Positions 1 to 7,684 of a DNA stretch of 64,000 bases are shown here, in pieces. The DNA is from PALSA-693 sp963702305 (lineage in GTDB: Bacteria; Actinomycetota; Acidimicrobiia; Acidimicrobiales; Palsa-688): NCBI GenBank assembly GCA_963702305.1, contig CAVPBX010000006.1, positions 372,001 to 436,000 of the forward strand. The letters run 5' to 3'. A model generated the notes under the pieces. That model saw only the letters and a list, made by a program, of their open reading frames with translations. It did no database searches and was not told where the DNA came from. Numbering within the stretch: the stretch's first letter is position 1; every line of letters begins with the position of its first letter. Made by a program: the position numbers and the translations under genes.

Positions 1-1005
1 GGTGCCGGCGGGGGCGCCGGCGACGCCCTTGCCGGCGAGCGGAGAGGTGTTGACGCCCAGCGTCATGCTGATGCTGGGGTCGTCGATGGTGATCACCGGC
101 AACTGGCGGGGGTCGTCGGCGTCGGCCAGGGTGTCGCCGATCATGATGTCGGGGATGCCCGCCACCGCGATGATGTCGCCGGGCCCGGCTCCGTCGGCGG
201 GCGCGTCGACCCGGTCGAGGGCCTGGGTGATGTACACCTCTGAGAGGCGAACCCGCTCCATGGAGCCGTCGTGGCGAAACCAGGTCACGGAGTCCCCTTT
301 GCGGACCCGGCCGTTGCGGATGCGGCACAAGGCCAGGCGCCCCACGTACGGAGAGGCGTCGAGGTTGGTGACGAGGGCCTGGAAGGGATGACCTTCCTCG
401 TAGGTCGGCGCCGGGATGCGCTCCACCAGCAGATCGAACAGCACCTTGAGATCGGGGCTGGTGGCCACGTCCTCGGCAGCCAGCGCGGCCTGGCCGGCGC
501 GGGCGTTGCAGTAGACGATCGGAAACTCGATCTGGTGCTCATCCGCGCCCAGGTCGATGAAGAGTTCGTAGACGGCGTCGATCACCTCGACCGGCCGGGC
601 GTCGGCGCGGTCGATCTTGTTGATGACGCAGATGACGGGAAGGCGGGCCTCGAGGGTCTTACGCAACACGAAACGGGTTTGCGGGAGCGGCCCCTCGCTG
701 GCGTCGACCAGCAGGAGGACGCCGTCGACCATGGTCAGGGCCCGCTCCACCTCGCCCCCGAAGTCGGCGTGGCCCGGGGTGTCGACGATGTTGACCGTCA
801 GGTCCCCGTGCCGGACCGCGGTGTTCTTGGCCAGGATGGTGATGCCCTTCTCCCGCTCCAGGTCCATGGAGTCCATGACCCGCTCGGCCACCTCCTGGTT
901 GGCCCGGAAGGCGCCGGACTGGCGGAGCATGGCGTCGACGAGCGTGGTCTTGCCATGGTCGACGTGGGCCACGATGGCGACGTTGCGGAGATCGGCGCGC
1001 TGCAT
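1..1005 (-). CDS. typA: TypA/BipA ribosome-associated GTPase (3' end beyond the window)
   Basis: Translation GTPase of the TypA/BipA family, which binds ribosomes and is needed under stress. The first 335 codons are present and the frame runs off the left edge. Visible G motifs in order: AHVDHGKTTL (P loop), the EREKGITI switch region, DTPGHADFGG (G3) and NKIDR (G4), followed by a beta-barrel domain II. The short spacing between P loop and G3 and the EREKGITILAKN stretch distinguish it from EF-G and LepA. The ATG at 1005 directly precedes the conserved N-terminus and has AGGA about 6 nt upstream. The next gene upstream on the same strand is the AarF-like kinase, whose stop lies about 95 nt away. 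Family assignment is firm; only the C-terminal half is unseen. Confidence 0.93.
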   Translation of the reverse strand, partial: MQRADLRNVAIVAHVDHGKTTLVDAMLRQSGAFRANQEVAERVMDSMDLEREKGITILAKNTAVRHGDLTVNIVDTPGHADFGGEVERALTMVDGVLLLVDASEGPLPQTRFVLRKTLEARLPVICVINKIDRADARPVEVIDAVYELFIDLGADEHQIEFPIVYCNARAGQAALAAEDVATSPDLKVLFDLLVERIPAPTYEEGHPFQALVTNLDASPYVGRLALCRIRNGRVRKGDSVTWFRHDGSMERVRLSEVYITQALDRVDAPADGAGPGDIIAVAGIPDIMIGDTLADADDPRQLPVITIDDPSISMTLGVNTSPLAGKGVAGAPAGT

Positions 1006-1099
1006 TAGGGATCCTGAGCTCTGGGGGGCAGCTACCAGGGTACAGGCAGGCCTGACCGGCCAGGCACCACGGTCCTGGTCCTGGAGTTGCCTGAGGCCC

Positions 1100-2710
1100 C
1101 TAGTGCCGCTTGCGCCGGTGGTCCTCCATGCGCTTGCGAATCAGCTCCCGCCGCGCCTGCAGGTCCCGGTAGCTCATGTGCTCGACGTCTGAGGTCACGC
1201 CCAATTGGGCCCGCATGCCGTCCAGATCGACGACCTGCTGGCGGGGGTCGACGCCGACTTCGGCGGCGATGCGCGCCCCGTACCGCTCGGTGAAATAGGT
1301 GGCGATGCGGGTGACCTCCTCGAACAGATCCACGTCGGGTGCCAGGGTGGCCAGGGCGCCGTCGATGAAGAGCAGGTCCTTGACGTACAGCATCAGCACT
1401 TTCGGGAAACGGGCCCCGTAAGCCAGCAGGTGCTTGATGATCTCGCGGATCTCGGCGAGTAATTCCTCCGGCGCCATCTGGGTCGGGTCCTTGACCGGCT
1501 GGTCCATCCCGAGATCGTGGATCACCGCGTCCAGGTCGGTGTCGGGCGGCAGGGCCCCGAGGTCGCGGAGGGCGGCCAGCTGCATCTTGGGGTCGTTGAT
1601 GGTGCCGCCCATCAGCATGCGCAGGAACGCCAGCCGGCGGGGCTCGTCCAGCCGCCCGGTGATGCCGTAGTCGAGCAGGGCCACCGTGCCGTCTTCCCGG
1701 ACAAACAGGTTGCCGCCGTGCAGGTCGCCGTGGAACACGCCGTAGAGGGTGGCCCCTTCCAGAAAGCAGATCATGAGGGCGCGCACCACCGCGGTGGTGT
1801 CGATGCCGGCCGCGTGCATGCCGGCCACGTCGTCGAAGGAGAATCCGCTGAGGCGTTCCATCACCAGCACCCGGCGGGTCACCAGTTCCGGGTGGGGTCG
1901 GGGCACGATCACCGAGCGTTGGCCGGTCGCGGCGAGGACCCCGGCGATGTCGATCATGTTGTCGGCTTCGAGCCGGAAGTCGAGCTCCTCCACGATGGTC
2001 TCGGCGAACAGCTCGACCAGCGCCGGTGGGTTCGCCAGGGCGGAAACGGGGATGCGACCGATCAGGTAGGGCGCGATCCAGCTCATGGCGGCCAGATCCG
2101 TCCGCACCGTGGTGGTGACCGCCGGGCGTTGCACTTTCACCACCACTTCCTCACCCGAACGGAGGGTGGCGGCGTGCACCTGGGCGATCGATGCGGCGGC
2201 GAGGGGTTGTCGTTCGAACCGGGCGAACAGCTCATCCAGCGGGGCGCCGAGGTCCTCCTCGACGACGGCGCGGACCGCTTCGAACGGTTCAGGCGGGACC
2301 CGGTCGCGGAGAAGGCGGAATTCGCTCACCAGCTCCGCCGGGAAGAGGCCCTCGCCCGACGACAGGATCTGGCCCAGCTTGATGTACGTCGGACCGAGGG
2401 TCTGGAAGGCCACCCGCAGGCGGCGGGACAGACCAGCGCGGGAAACCTCCGACCGCCCCTGCTGGCGGCCCCGGCGGCGCTCGATCAGGTACCAGCCGCC
2501 GACCGCCTTGACCAGCTCGCCGCCGACCCGCACGACGCGCCGGCCGGGAGGAAGCCGGCGCTGGCGCAGCAGATAGGGGACCTGGCCCGCGGTGGCGGCG
2601 CGCAGGGCCGTCGCCCCGGTCCGCCACCGCAGCTGGGTGGGATCGACGAGCCACGGCGGGGTGTTGCTGAACGCCCCCACCGAAAGGTCGGCAGGAGAGA
2701 CCGACGGCAT
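1100..2710 (-). CDS. AarF/UbiB family ABC1-type atypical kinase
   Basis: Member of the ABC1/UbiB kinase-like family, whose members act on isoprenoid quinones or membrane lipids as ATPases; the substrate here is unknown. The protein has 536 residues. It shows the family's KxGQ motif (TYIKLGQILSS, about residue 110), an AAASIAQVH segment equivalent to the Ala-rich loop, VVVKVQRP with the ATP-binding Lys, HGDLHGGNLFV as the catalytic loop and LLDYGITGRL as the DFG-like metal site. I chose the ATG at 2710 over a GTG at 2719 because a TAGCGT hexamer lies 7 nt upstream of it, consistent with a leaderless transcript. With menB and a type II NADH dehydrogenase also in this window, a role in menaquinone metabolism is plausible but only inferred. 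Confidence 0.88.
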   Translation of the reverse strand: MPSVSPADLSVGAFSNTPPWLVDPTQLRWRTGATALRAATAGQVPYLLRQRRLPPGRRVVRVGGELVKAVGGWYLIERRRGRQQGRSEVSRAGLSRRLRVAFQTLGPTYIKLGQILSSGEGLFPAELVSEFRLLRDRVPPEPFEAVRAVVEEDLGAPLDELFARFERQPLAAASIAQVHAATLRSGEEVVVKVQRPAVTTTVRTDLAAMSWIAPYLIGRIPVSALANPPALVELFAETIVEELDFRLEADNMIDIAGVLAATGQRSVIVPRPHPELVTRRVLVMERLSGFSFDDVAGMHAAGIDTTAVVRALMICFLEGATLYGVFHGDLHGGNLFVREDGTVALLDYGITGRLDEPRRLAFLRMLMGGTINDPKMQLAALRDLGALPPDTDLDAVIHDLGMDQPVKDPTQMAPEELLAEIREIIKHLLAYGARFPKVLMLYVKDLLFIDGALATLAPDVDLFEEVTRIATYFTERYGARIAAEVGVDPRQQVVDLDGMRAQLGVTSDVEHMSYRDLQARRELIRKRMEDHRRKRH

Positions 2711-2717
2711 CCCCCGC

Positions 2718-2723
2718 ACGCTA
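2718..2723 (-). promoter_or_regulatory. -10 hexamer for leaderless aarF-like gene
   Basis: TAGCGT on the minus strand, 7 nt before the ATG at 2710, with no Shine-Dalgarno sequence. It fits the window-wide pattern of TANNNT elements immediately before start codons. Confidence 0.5.
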
Positions 2724-2747
2724 TCCCAGGTGGTTGCGAACGCCGGC

Positions 2748-3507
2748 TCAGCTCGGGGCGGGCGCCGTCGGGATGGACGCGACGGCCGGCTCCACCGGTG
2801 CTTCCTCGGCGTAGAAGACGCGATACAGGATCGCCGCCACGGCGCCGCCGACGAGCGGGGCGACGATGAAGAGCCACAGCTGACTGAGCGCCGAGTGGCC
2901 CACGATGACCGCCGGCCCGAGGCTACGGGCCGGGTTGACCGACGTCCCGGTCAGCGGGATGCCGATCAGGTGCACCACCGCGAGCGCCAGGCCGATGGCC
3001 AGGCCCGCGAATCCCGGGCTCGCCAACCGGCTGGTGGCCGCCAGGACGACGAAGACGAACAGCAGGGTCAGGATGCCCTCGGCCGCGAACGCCCCAGTGG
3101 CGTTGAGATGGACCATCGAGTTGTTGCCGAAGCCGTCCGCACCGAGGCCGACACCGCGCCGGTGAATACTCCGGCGAGCCGGACAGGACGCCCCACAGCA
3201 CCAGGGCGCCGCCCAGCCCGCCCGCGAACTGGGCGAGCCAGTAGCCGACGGCCTCCGTGATGGACATGCGCCCGGAAACGACGAAGCCCATGGTGACCGC
3301 CGGGTTGACGTGGCAGCCCGAGATGGGCCCCAGGGCGTAGGCGAGGGCGAGGAGGACCAGGCCGAAGGCCAGCGCGGTGGTGACGACTCCGGCGGACACG
3401 CTGGCGCCGGCAAACTTGAAGCCGAAGCTCAAGGTTGCCACTCCGACGGCGAAGAAGACGAGGAAGAAGGTGCCGACGGCTTCGGCGACCAATTCGCGGG
3501 GTTGCAT
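2748..3507 (-). pseudogene. aquaporin / glycerol facilitator (MIP family), one frameshift
   Basis: Channel of the MIP family (water or small neutral solutes). The N-terminal part starts with ATG at 3507 after GGGAGGT and carries helix 1 and the first half-helix motif HVNPAVT. The reading then moves to another frame near 3166, where the C-terminal part carries the second motif SVNPARS followed by two more membrane segments and a short Pro/Ala tail. The 760-nt span is one base more than a multiple of three, so a single extra base explains the break. Both NPA boxes and about 250 residues in all are what AqpZ-type proteins have, so the gene is complete apart from that base. Given similar single-base breaks in essential genes nearby, a sequencing error is as likely as a real mutation. 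Confidence 0.85.
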
Positions 3508-3636
3508 CAGACCTCCCGTTGAGGAATGGTCTCCGCCTGCAGGCAGCATGCCATATACGCCCGGCGCGAGCGGGGATGTGGACCGACGTTCGGACCCTGC
3601 TGGACCGTCCGGCGAGCAGATGAAGCTGGCCGGATT

Positions 3637-3690
3637 TCAAAGGCCGCCAGGTGCTGCTGTACTTCTATCCCCAATGGATACCGAGAACGT
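3637..3690 (+). pseudogene. fragment of a Bcp-type peroxiredoxin
   Basis: About 18 codons read DFKGRQVLLYFYPQ, nearly identical to SYKGRSVLLYFYPK near the N-terminus of the intact Bcp at 4645. The match stops just before the catalytic Cys region, and no open frame of useful length surrounds it. It lies in the same orientation as the intact gene and about 1 kb from it. I read it as the stub of a second bcp copy left by duplication or insertion. Confidence 0.55.
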
Positions 3691-3695
3691 GTCGC

Positions 3696-4229
3696 CTAGG
3701 TCGGCTCGAGGCGGCCGCTTCCGTCGCCCCGGAGCACGCCGCGCCACCCCTGGCCCCACTCGAATGTTCGGACCACGAGGGTGTCGTAACACTTGACGTC
3801 CACGGTGAACGGCAGTTCGACGGTCCCGGCCTCGGTGTCCATCCAGCTTCCCTGTCCAGGGAAGTGGATCGTCCATTCCCACGCCAGGTGCAGCGATGCA
3901 TTTGGCATCGACACTTGAACAGTGGCGTTGTCGATGAAGCTGCCCCACATCCCCTTGTCGGCCGTGCGCACCTGCTTGCGGCAGTCCCAGCTGGCGGTCA
4001 TGTGCCACTCGTAGTACGCCGGCATGCTGTCTGACTTCATCTTGACCATTTGCCAGGTCTTGGTCTGGCCGCCTTCGATAATCCCCTTCATGCCTGGCGG
4101 CAGGCAGTGGGCGAAGCCGCCCTCCTCCACCTTCACCGAGGCGTCGCCGCTGCAGGTCATCTTGATGACCTTGTCGACGACGTCGAGGCCCTTGCTCACC
4201 AGGTCCAAGGCGTTCGGTTCGTCACCCAT
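3696..4229 (-). CDS. unknown 177-residue protein
   Basis: I do not recognise a family. The start at 4229 has a good AAGGAG about 7 nt upstream. The N-terminus is an amphipathic helix (ALDLVSKGLDVVDKVIKM); the rest is rich in Trp, Met and alternating polar/hydrophobic residues, suggesting a beta structure. Four Cys are spread along it (MTCSG, AHCLP, WDCRK, VKCYD). There is no signal peptide and no membrane segment, so it is probably cytoplasmic unless exported by another route. It lies 32 nt downstream of the 63-residue gene on the same strand and is probably co-transcribed with it. Its 3' end abuts the peroxiredoxin fragment at 3637-3690. Confidence 0.7.
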   Translation of the reverse strand: MGDEPNALDLVSKGLDVVDKVIKMTCSGDASVKVEEGGFAHCLPPGMKGIIEGGQTKTWQMVKMKSDSMPAYYEWHMTASWDCRKQVRTADKGMWGSFIDNATVQVSMPNASLHLAWEWTIHFPGQGSWMDTEAGTVELPFTVDVKCYDTLVVRTFEWGQGWRGVLRGDGSGRLEPT

Positions 4230-4261
4230 GGAAAAGTTGTCTCCTTTGATGTGGCGGTTGG

Positions 4262-4453
4262 TCAGACCGGGCTGGTCTCTGACTCAGTCTCGAACTTCAT
4301 CGCCGCCTTGAGGTCCTCGGCCGTCGGAGTGTCCTGTTGAGCCGTAGGAGTGTCCTGTTGTGCAGCGTCCTGTTGCACCAGCTGCCAGGCGCTTCCGTCC
4401 CAGTAGTAGTAACCGTCTTCGGACAGCTGGCGTCCTTGAGCGTCAGTGGCCAT
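4262..4453 (-). CDS. small 63-residue protein with a YYYWDGSAWQ motif
   Basis: Small acidic protein of unknown function. The N-terminal half contains EDGYYYWDGSAWQLVQ, reminiscent of the short Trp-rich WDG/W modules (DUF2510-like) found in many actinobacterial proteins. This is followed by a twofold AQQDTPT repeat and a short amphipathic helix. The start is supported by GGGAGA 6 nt before the ATG. It precedes the 177-residue gene in what looks like a two-gene operon, and its promoter region is shared divergently with bcp. The assignment to DUF2510-like modules is a visual resemblance only. Confidence 0.6.
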   Translation of the reverse strand: MATDAQGRQLSEDGYYYWDGSAWQLVQQDAAQQDTPTAQQDTPTAEDLKAAMKFETESETSPV

Positions 4454-4609
4454 TCAGCATCTCCCATCTGGTGTCTGCAGTTGCCCAAGCGAAGCACGGG
4501 CGGTTGGTGACGAGGAAGAATTTTGGCGGATCAGACAGTCCAGGAGCAGTTTCGAACGCCCTGGATCGTGACGCGATCCGTCAGGAGGTCGCCCAGGAGG
4601 CAAGAGCGC

Positions 4610-4637
4610 TTGCCGAGTCTTCGGCCCCGCCTACCAT
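4610..4637 (+). promoter_or_regulatory. promoter of bcp, leaderless
   Basis: -35 TTGCCG (4610-4615), 16-nt spacer and -10 TACCAT (4632-4637), followed by the ATG only 7 nt later. No Shine-Dalgarno sequence is visible, so the transcript is expected to begin at or very near the start codon. Confidence 0.5.
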
Positions 4638-4644
4638 TCCGGGC

Positions 4645-5103
4645 ATGGCTCAGCATCTCAAGGTCGGGGACAAGGCCCCCGACGTCGCCCTGCGGGATCA
4701 GACCGAGAACGTCGTCCGGCTCTCGTCGTACAAGGGAAGGTCTGTGTTGTTGTACTTCTATCCCAAGGCGGACACGCCGGGCTGCACTGCGCAGGCGTGC
4801 GGGCTACGGGACGTCCTGGGTGACATCGGCGACACCGCGGTCCTGGGGATCAGCCCCGACGCGCCGGGGAAACAGGCCAAGTTCGATCAGAAGTACGGGC
4901 TCGGTTTCCCCTTGCTGGCGGACGAGGATCACGCCGTGGCCGAGGCCTACGGCGTATGGGCCCAGAAGTCGATGTACGGGCGCAAGTACATGGGCATCGT
5001 CCGCTCCGCCTTCCTCATCGACGGCAAGGGCAAGCTGGCCGAGGTGTGGTACAAGATCTCGCCCAAGGACACCGCCGCCAACCTGTTGGCCGCCGTCGGA
5101 TAG
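4645..5103 (+). CDS. bcp: thiol peroxidase, Bcp/PrxQ family
   Basis: Cytosolic thioredoxin-dependent peroxiredoxin that reduces hydrogen peroxide and organic hydroperoxides. The 152 residues match the usual Bcp length. The peroxidatic Cys lies in the DTPGCT motif and the resolving Cys five residues later in AQACGLRD, the 2-Cys PrxQ arrangement. The frame stays open upstream to 4360, but the conserved family N-terminus (VGDKAPDVAL) begins a few residues after the ATG at 4645 and a promoter ends 7 nt before that codon, so the shorter start is chosen. An N-terminal fragment of a similar gene lies at 3637-3690. Confidence 0.93.
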   Translation: MAQHLKVGDKAPDVALRDQTENVVRLSSYKGRSVLLYFYPKADTPGCTAQACGLRDVLGDIGDTAVLGISPDAPGKQAKFDQKYGLGFPLLADEDHAVAEAYGVWAQKSMYGRKYMGIVRSAFLIDGKGKLAEVWYKISPKDTAANLLAAVG

Positions 5104-5135
5104 GGCCGTAGGGCCCGCCGCCCGGCCGGTGGCAG

Positions 5136-6365
5136 TCAGCCCACTGGCGCCATCACCAGCGTGCCGTTGTGGCCGCCGAAGCCGAACGAGTTGGACAGGG
5201 CCGGGCCCGGGGTCCAGACCCGCGGCGCTCCGGTCACCACCTCGATGAGGATCTCCGGGTCCTGCTCGGTGAGCCCGGCGGTCGGCGGGATGAGGCCCCG
5301 TTCGATGGTCATCGCCAGGGCCGCCGCCTCCAGCGAACCGGCAGCCGCCAGCGAGTGCCCGGTGATCCCCTTGATCGAAGTCACCGCCGGGCCGGGCAAA
5401 CCGAACACCTTGACGATGGCCTCCGCTTCGGGCAGGTCGTTGGCTGGGGTGGACGTGCCGTGGGCGTTGATGTGGGTCACCGCATCCGGGGTCAGGCCGG
5501 CGTCGATCAAGGCCAGCTCCATACACGCCACCGCCCCGGTGCCGTGGGGCGCCGGCGCGGTGATGTGGTAAGCGTCCGCCGTGCTGGCACCCCCGGTGAT
5601 CTCGGCGTAGATGTGGGCGCCCCGGGCGCGGGCACCCTCCAACTCCTCCAGGATCAGCACCGCGCCGCCCTCGCCCATCACGAAGCCGTCTCGCTTGACG
5701 TCGAACGGCATCGACACCCCGCTGGTGGACAGGGCGGTCATGTTGGAGAAGCCGGCCATGCTGGTCTCGGTCATGGCCGCTTCCGCCGAGCCGGCCACCA
5801 CCACGTCGCACCGGCCGGTGGCGATGAGCCGGGCGCCGTTGGCGATGCTGTGGGTCCCGGCCGCGCAGGCCGTCACCGTCGTCTCGCACGGACCGCGGAA
5901 GCCGTACCGCATCGAGACGTCCGCGGCGCCCCGGTTGCCCATCATCATCGGGACCAGAAACGGGCTGACCCGCCGCGGCCCCTTCTCGCGGAGGATACCG
6001 ATCTGCGTCTCGAGGGTCTCGATGCCGCCGATGCCGGTGCCGATGATCACCCCGGTGCGATCGGGGTCGGGGGCCAGCCCGCCGTTGGCGTCGAGGCCTC
6101 CGGCGTCGGCCAGGGCTTCGGCGGCCGCCACCGCCGCGAACTGGGTGAACCGGTCGACCCGGCGCACCTCCTTCGGCCCATAGAGGTCGGTGGGGTCGAA
6201 GTCGGCGCTGACGCGCCGGAGCCCCGAGGGCGCGGGGCCGAGCAGGCCGGCCCAGAACGCGTCGCGGCCGATCCCGCACGGAGCCACCACGCCGATGCCC
6301 GTCACGACCACCCGACGCCCCTGGATGCCCTCGCGCCCGTCGGGCGAGGGGTGGACTGCGAGCAT
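5136..6365 (-). CDS. fabF: beta-ketoacyl-ACP synthase II (FabF)
   Basis: Elongating condensing enzyme of type II fatty-acid synthesis, joining malonyl-ACP to acyl-ACP. The protein has 409 residues. The Cys-His-His triad is visible: Cys in TACAAGTH, His in NAHGTSTPAND and His in GHSLAAAGS; the Gly-rich C-terminal NSFGFGGHN is also present. The ATG at 6365 shares its A with the TGA of acpP (TGATG), so translation is probably coupled. It is the last gene of fabD-fabH-acpP-fabF. The open frame extends upstream into acpP, but the conserved start RRVVVTGIG lies close after this ATG. Confidence 0.95.
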   Translation of the reverse strand: MLAVHPSPDGREGIQGRRVVVTGIGVVAPCGIGRDAFWAGLLGPAPSGLRRVSADFDPTDLYGPKEVRRVDRFTQFAAVAAAEALADAGGLDANGGLAPDPDRTGVIIGTGIGGIETLETQIGILREKGPRRVSPFLVPMMMGNRGAADVSMRYGFRGPCETTVTACAAGTHSIANGARLIATGRCDVVVAGSAEAAMTETSMAGFSNMTALSTSGVSMPFDVKRDGFVMGEGGAVLILEELEGARARGAHIYAEITGGASTADAYHITAPAPHGTGAVACMELALIDAGLTPDAVTHINAHGTSTPANDLPEAEAIVKVFGLPGPAVTSIKGITGHSLAAAGSLEAAALAMTIERGLIPPTAGLTEQDPEILIEVVTGAPRVWTPGPALSNSFGFGGHNGTLVMAPVG

Positions 6366-6646
6366 CAGAGTTTGGAGGACACCAGGTCGAACGCCTGCCG
6401 GACCGTGGCCACGCCTTCGAGCTCGGCCTCGTCGACGGTGATGCCGAACTGCTCTTCGAGCGCCATCACCAGCTCGACCAGGTCCAAGCTGTCCGCGTCG
6501 AGGTCCTCGGCGAAGCTGGCGTCCGGGGTGACCTTCTCCGGAGCCACGTGGAGCACCTCGACGGCGCATTCCTTGAACTTGGCGAACGTCTCGTCGTCAG
6601 GAGCGTCGGTCGTCGCTTTGTCGGGAGCAGCCTTGTCGTCAGCCAT
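6365..6646 (-). CDS. acpP: acyl carrier protein
   Basis: Small acidic carrier protein of fatty-acid synthesis, 93 residues from the chosen start. The phosphopantetheine attachment Ser lies in DADSLDLVELV, followed by the conserved helix ALEEQFGI. Two in-frame ATGs exist (6658 and 6646). The downstream one is preceded by GGAGGA at 6651-6656, and the upstream ATG lies inside that ribosome-binding site, so 6646 is preferred. It carries about 15 extra Asp/Ala/Lys-rich N-terminal residues compared with typical ACPs. It lies between fabH (60-nt gap) and fabF (overlapping by one base). Confidence 0.94.
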   Translation of the reverse strand: MADDKAAPDKATTDAPDDETFAKFKECAVEVLHVAPEKVTPDASFAEDLDADSLDLVELVMALEEQFGITVDEAELEGVATVRQAFDLVSSKL

Positions 6647-6706
6647 GGGATCCTCCATCTGGGCCAGAGTGAAAGGGAATGTAGTAGGCGGTTGGCGGTA
6701 TCGACT

Positions 6707-7684
6707 TCATCCCTGCCACCGCCACACCGCCGACGCCCAGGTCATGCCGGCGCCGAAACCGGACAACAGCACCAGGTCGCCGTCGTGCAGGCGGCCGTTC
6801 TCCACTGCATCCACCAGGGCTAGCGGGATCGAGGCCGAGCTGGTGTTGCCGGTCCGGTCGATCGTCGACGCGATCCGATTCGATGGCAGCCCCAAGCGGG
6901 ACGCGGCCGCTTCCATGATGCGGATGTTGGCCTGGTGGGGCACGAACAGGGCGATGTCCTCGATGGTGGCCTTGGCCCGCTCCAGGGACAGCATGGCGGA
7001 GTCGGCGGTGACCCGCACCGCCTTGCGGAACACCTCCTGGCCCCGCATGGCCATCCCGGACCCGTGGTCGGCGTACAGCAGACGCACCAGGGAGCCGTCG
7101 ACGCCCAGGTCCCATCCCAGCATCGATCCCTCGCCCGGCACTGCCTCCACCACCACCGCGCCGGCGCCGTCGCCGAAGAGGAAGGCGTTGGTGCGATCGT
7201 CCCAGTTGGTGGCCCGGGTGAGGGTCTCGGCGCCGATCAGCAGGACGCGTTCCATCCCGCCTGCGATCAACCCGGCCGCCGTGACCAACCCGTAGGTAAA
7301 GCCGGCGCAGGCGGCGTTGAGGTCCATGGCCCCACCGCCGATACCGAGGGCCGCCGACGCCGCGGCTGAGCTGGCCGGGATGAGTTGGTCGGGGGTGGTG
7401 GTGCACAGCAGCAGCAGCCCGATGTCCTTGCCGTCGACGCCGGCGCGCGCCAACGCGTGACGGCCGGCTTCGACGGCCAAGGACGCGGTCGTCCCCAACC
7501 CGCCCTCGGGGTGATGGGGGGGCTGCTCGGCCACGAAGGGTCCGGTGGCCGCGTGGCGGGTGCGGATCCCGCTGCGGTCCACGATCCATTCGTCGGTGGT
7601 GTCGAACAGGGTGGCGATGTCGGCGTTGGTGACCACCCGCTCGGGGAGAGCGGTGCCCCAGCCGGTGATGGTGGCGCCGGTCAC
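6707..7684 (-). CDS. fabH: beta-ketoacyl-ACP synthase III (FabH)
   Basis: Initiating condensing enzyme joining acyl-CoA to malonyl-ACP; 325 residues. The catalytic Cys lies in NAACAGFTYG, the His in PHQANIRI and the Asn in RTGNTSSAS, the complete FabH triad. The start is the GTG at 7684, which overlaps the stop of fabD as GTGA, giving VTGATITGWG, the normal FabH N-terminus. The same frame is open far upstream through fabD, but that extension is a shadow reading. The gene order fabD-fabH-acpP-fabF is the common actinobacterial arrangement. Confidence 0.95.
   Translation of the reverse strand: MTGATITGWGTALPERVVTNADIATLFDTTDEWIVDRSGIRTRHAATGPFVAEQPPHHPEGGLGTTASLAVEAGRHALARAGVDGKDIGLLLLCTTTPDQLIPASSAAASAALGIGGGAMDLNAACAGFTYGLVTAAGLIAGGMERVLLIGAETLTRATNWDDRTNAFLFGDGAGAVVVEAVPGEGSMLGWDLGVDGSLVRLLYADHGSGMAMRGQEVFRKAVRVTADSAMLSLERAKATIEDIALFVPHQANIRIMEAAASRLGLPSNRIASTIDRTGNTSSASIPLALVDAVENGRLHDGDLVLLSGFGAGMTWASAVWRWQG

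Noticed and set aside
5169..7295. 708-codon plus-strand frame across the fab operon
   Set aside because: Antisense to fabF, acpP and fabH, which have complete catalytic motifs; the translation is Arg/His-rich and motif-free.
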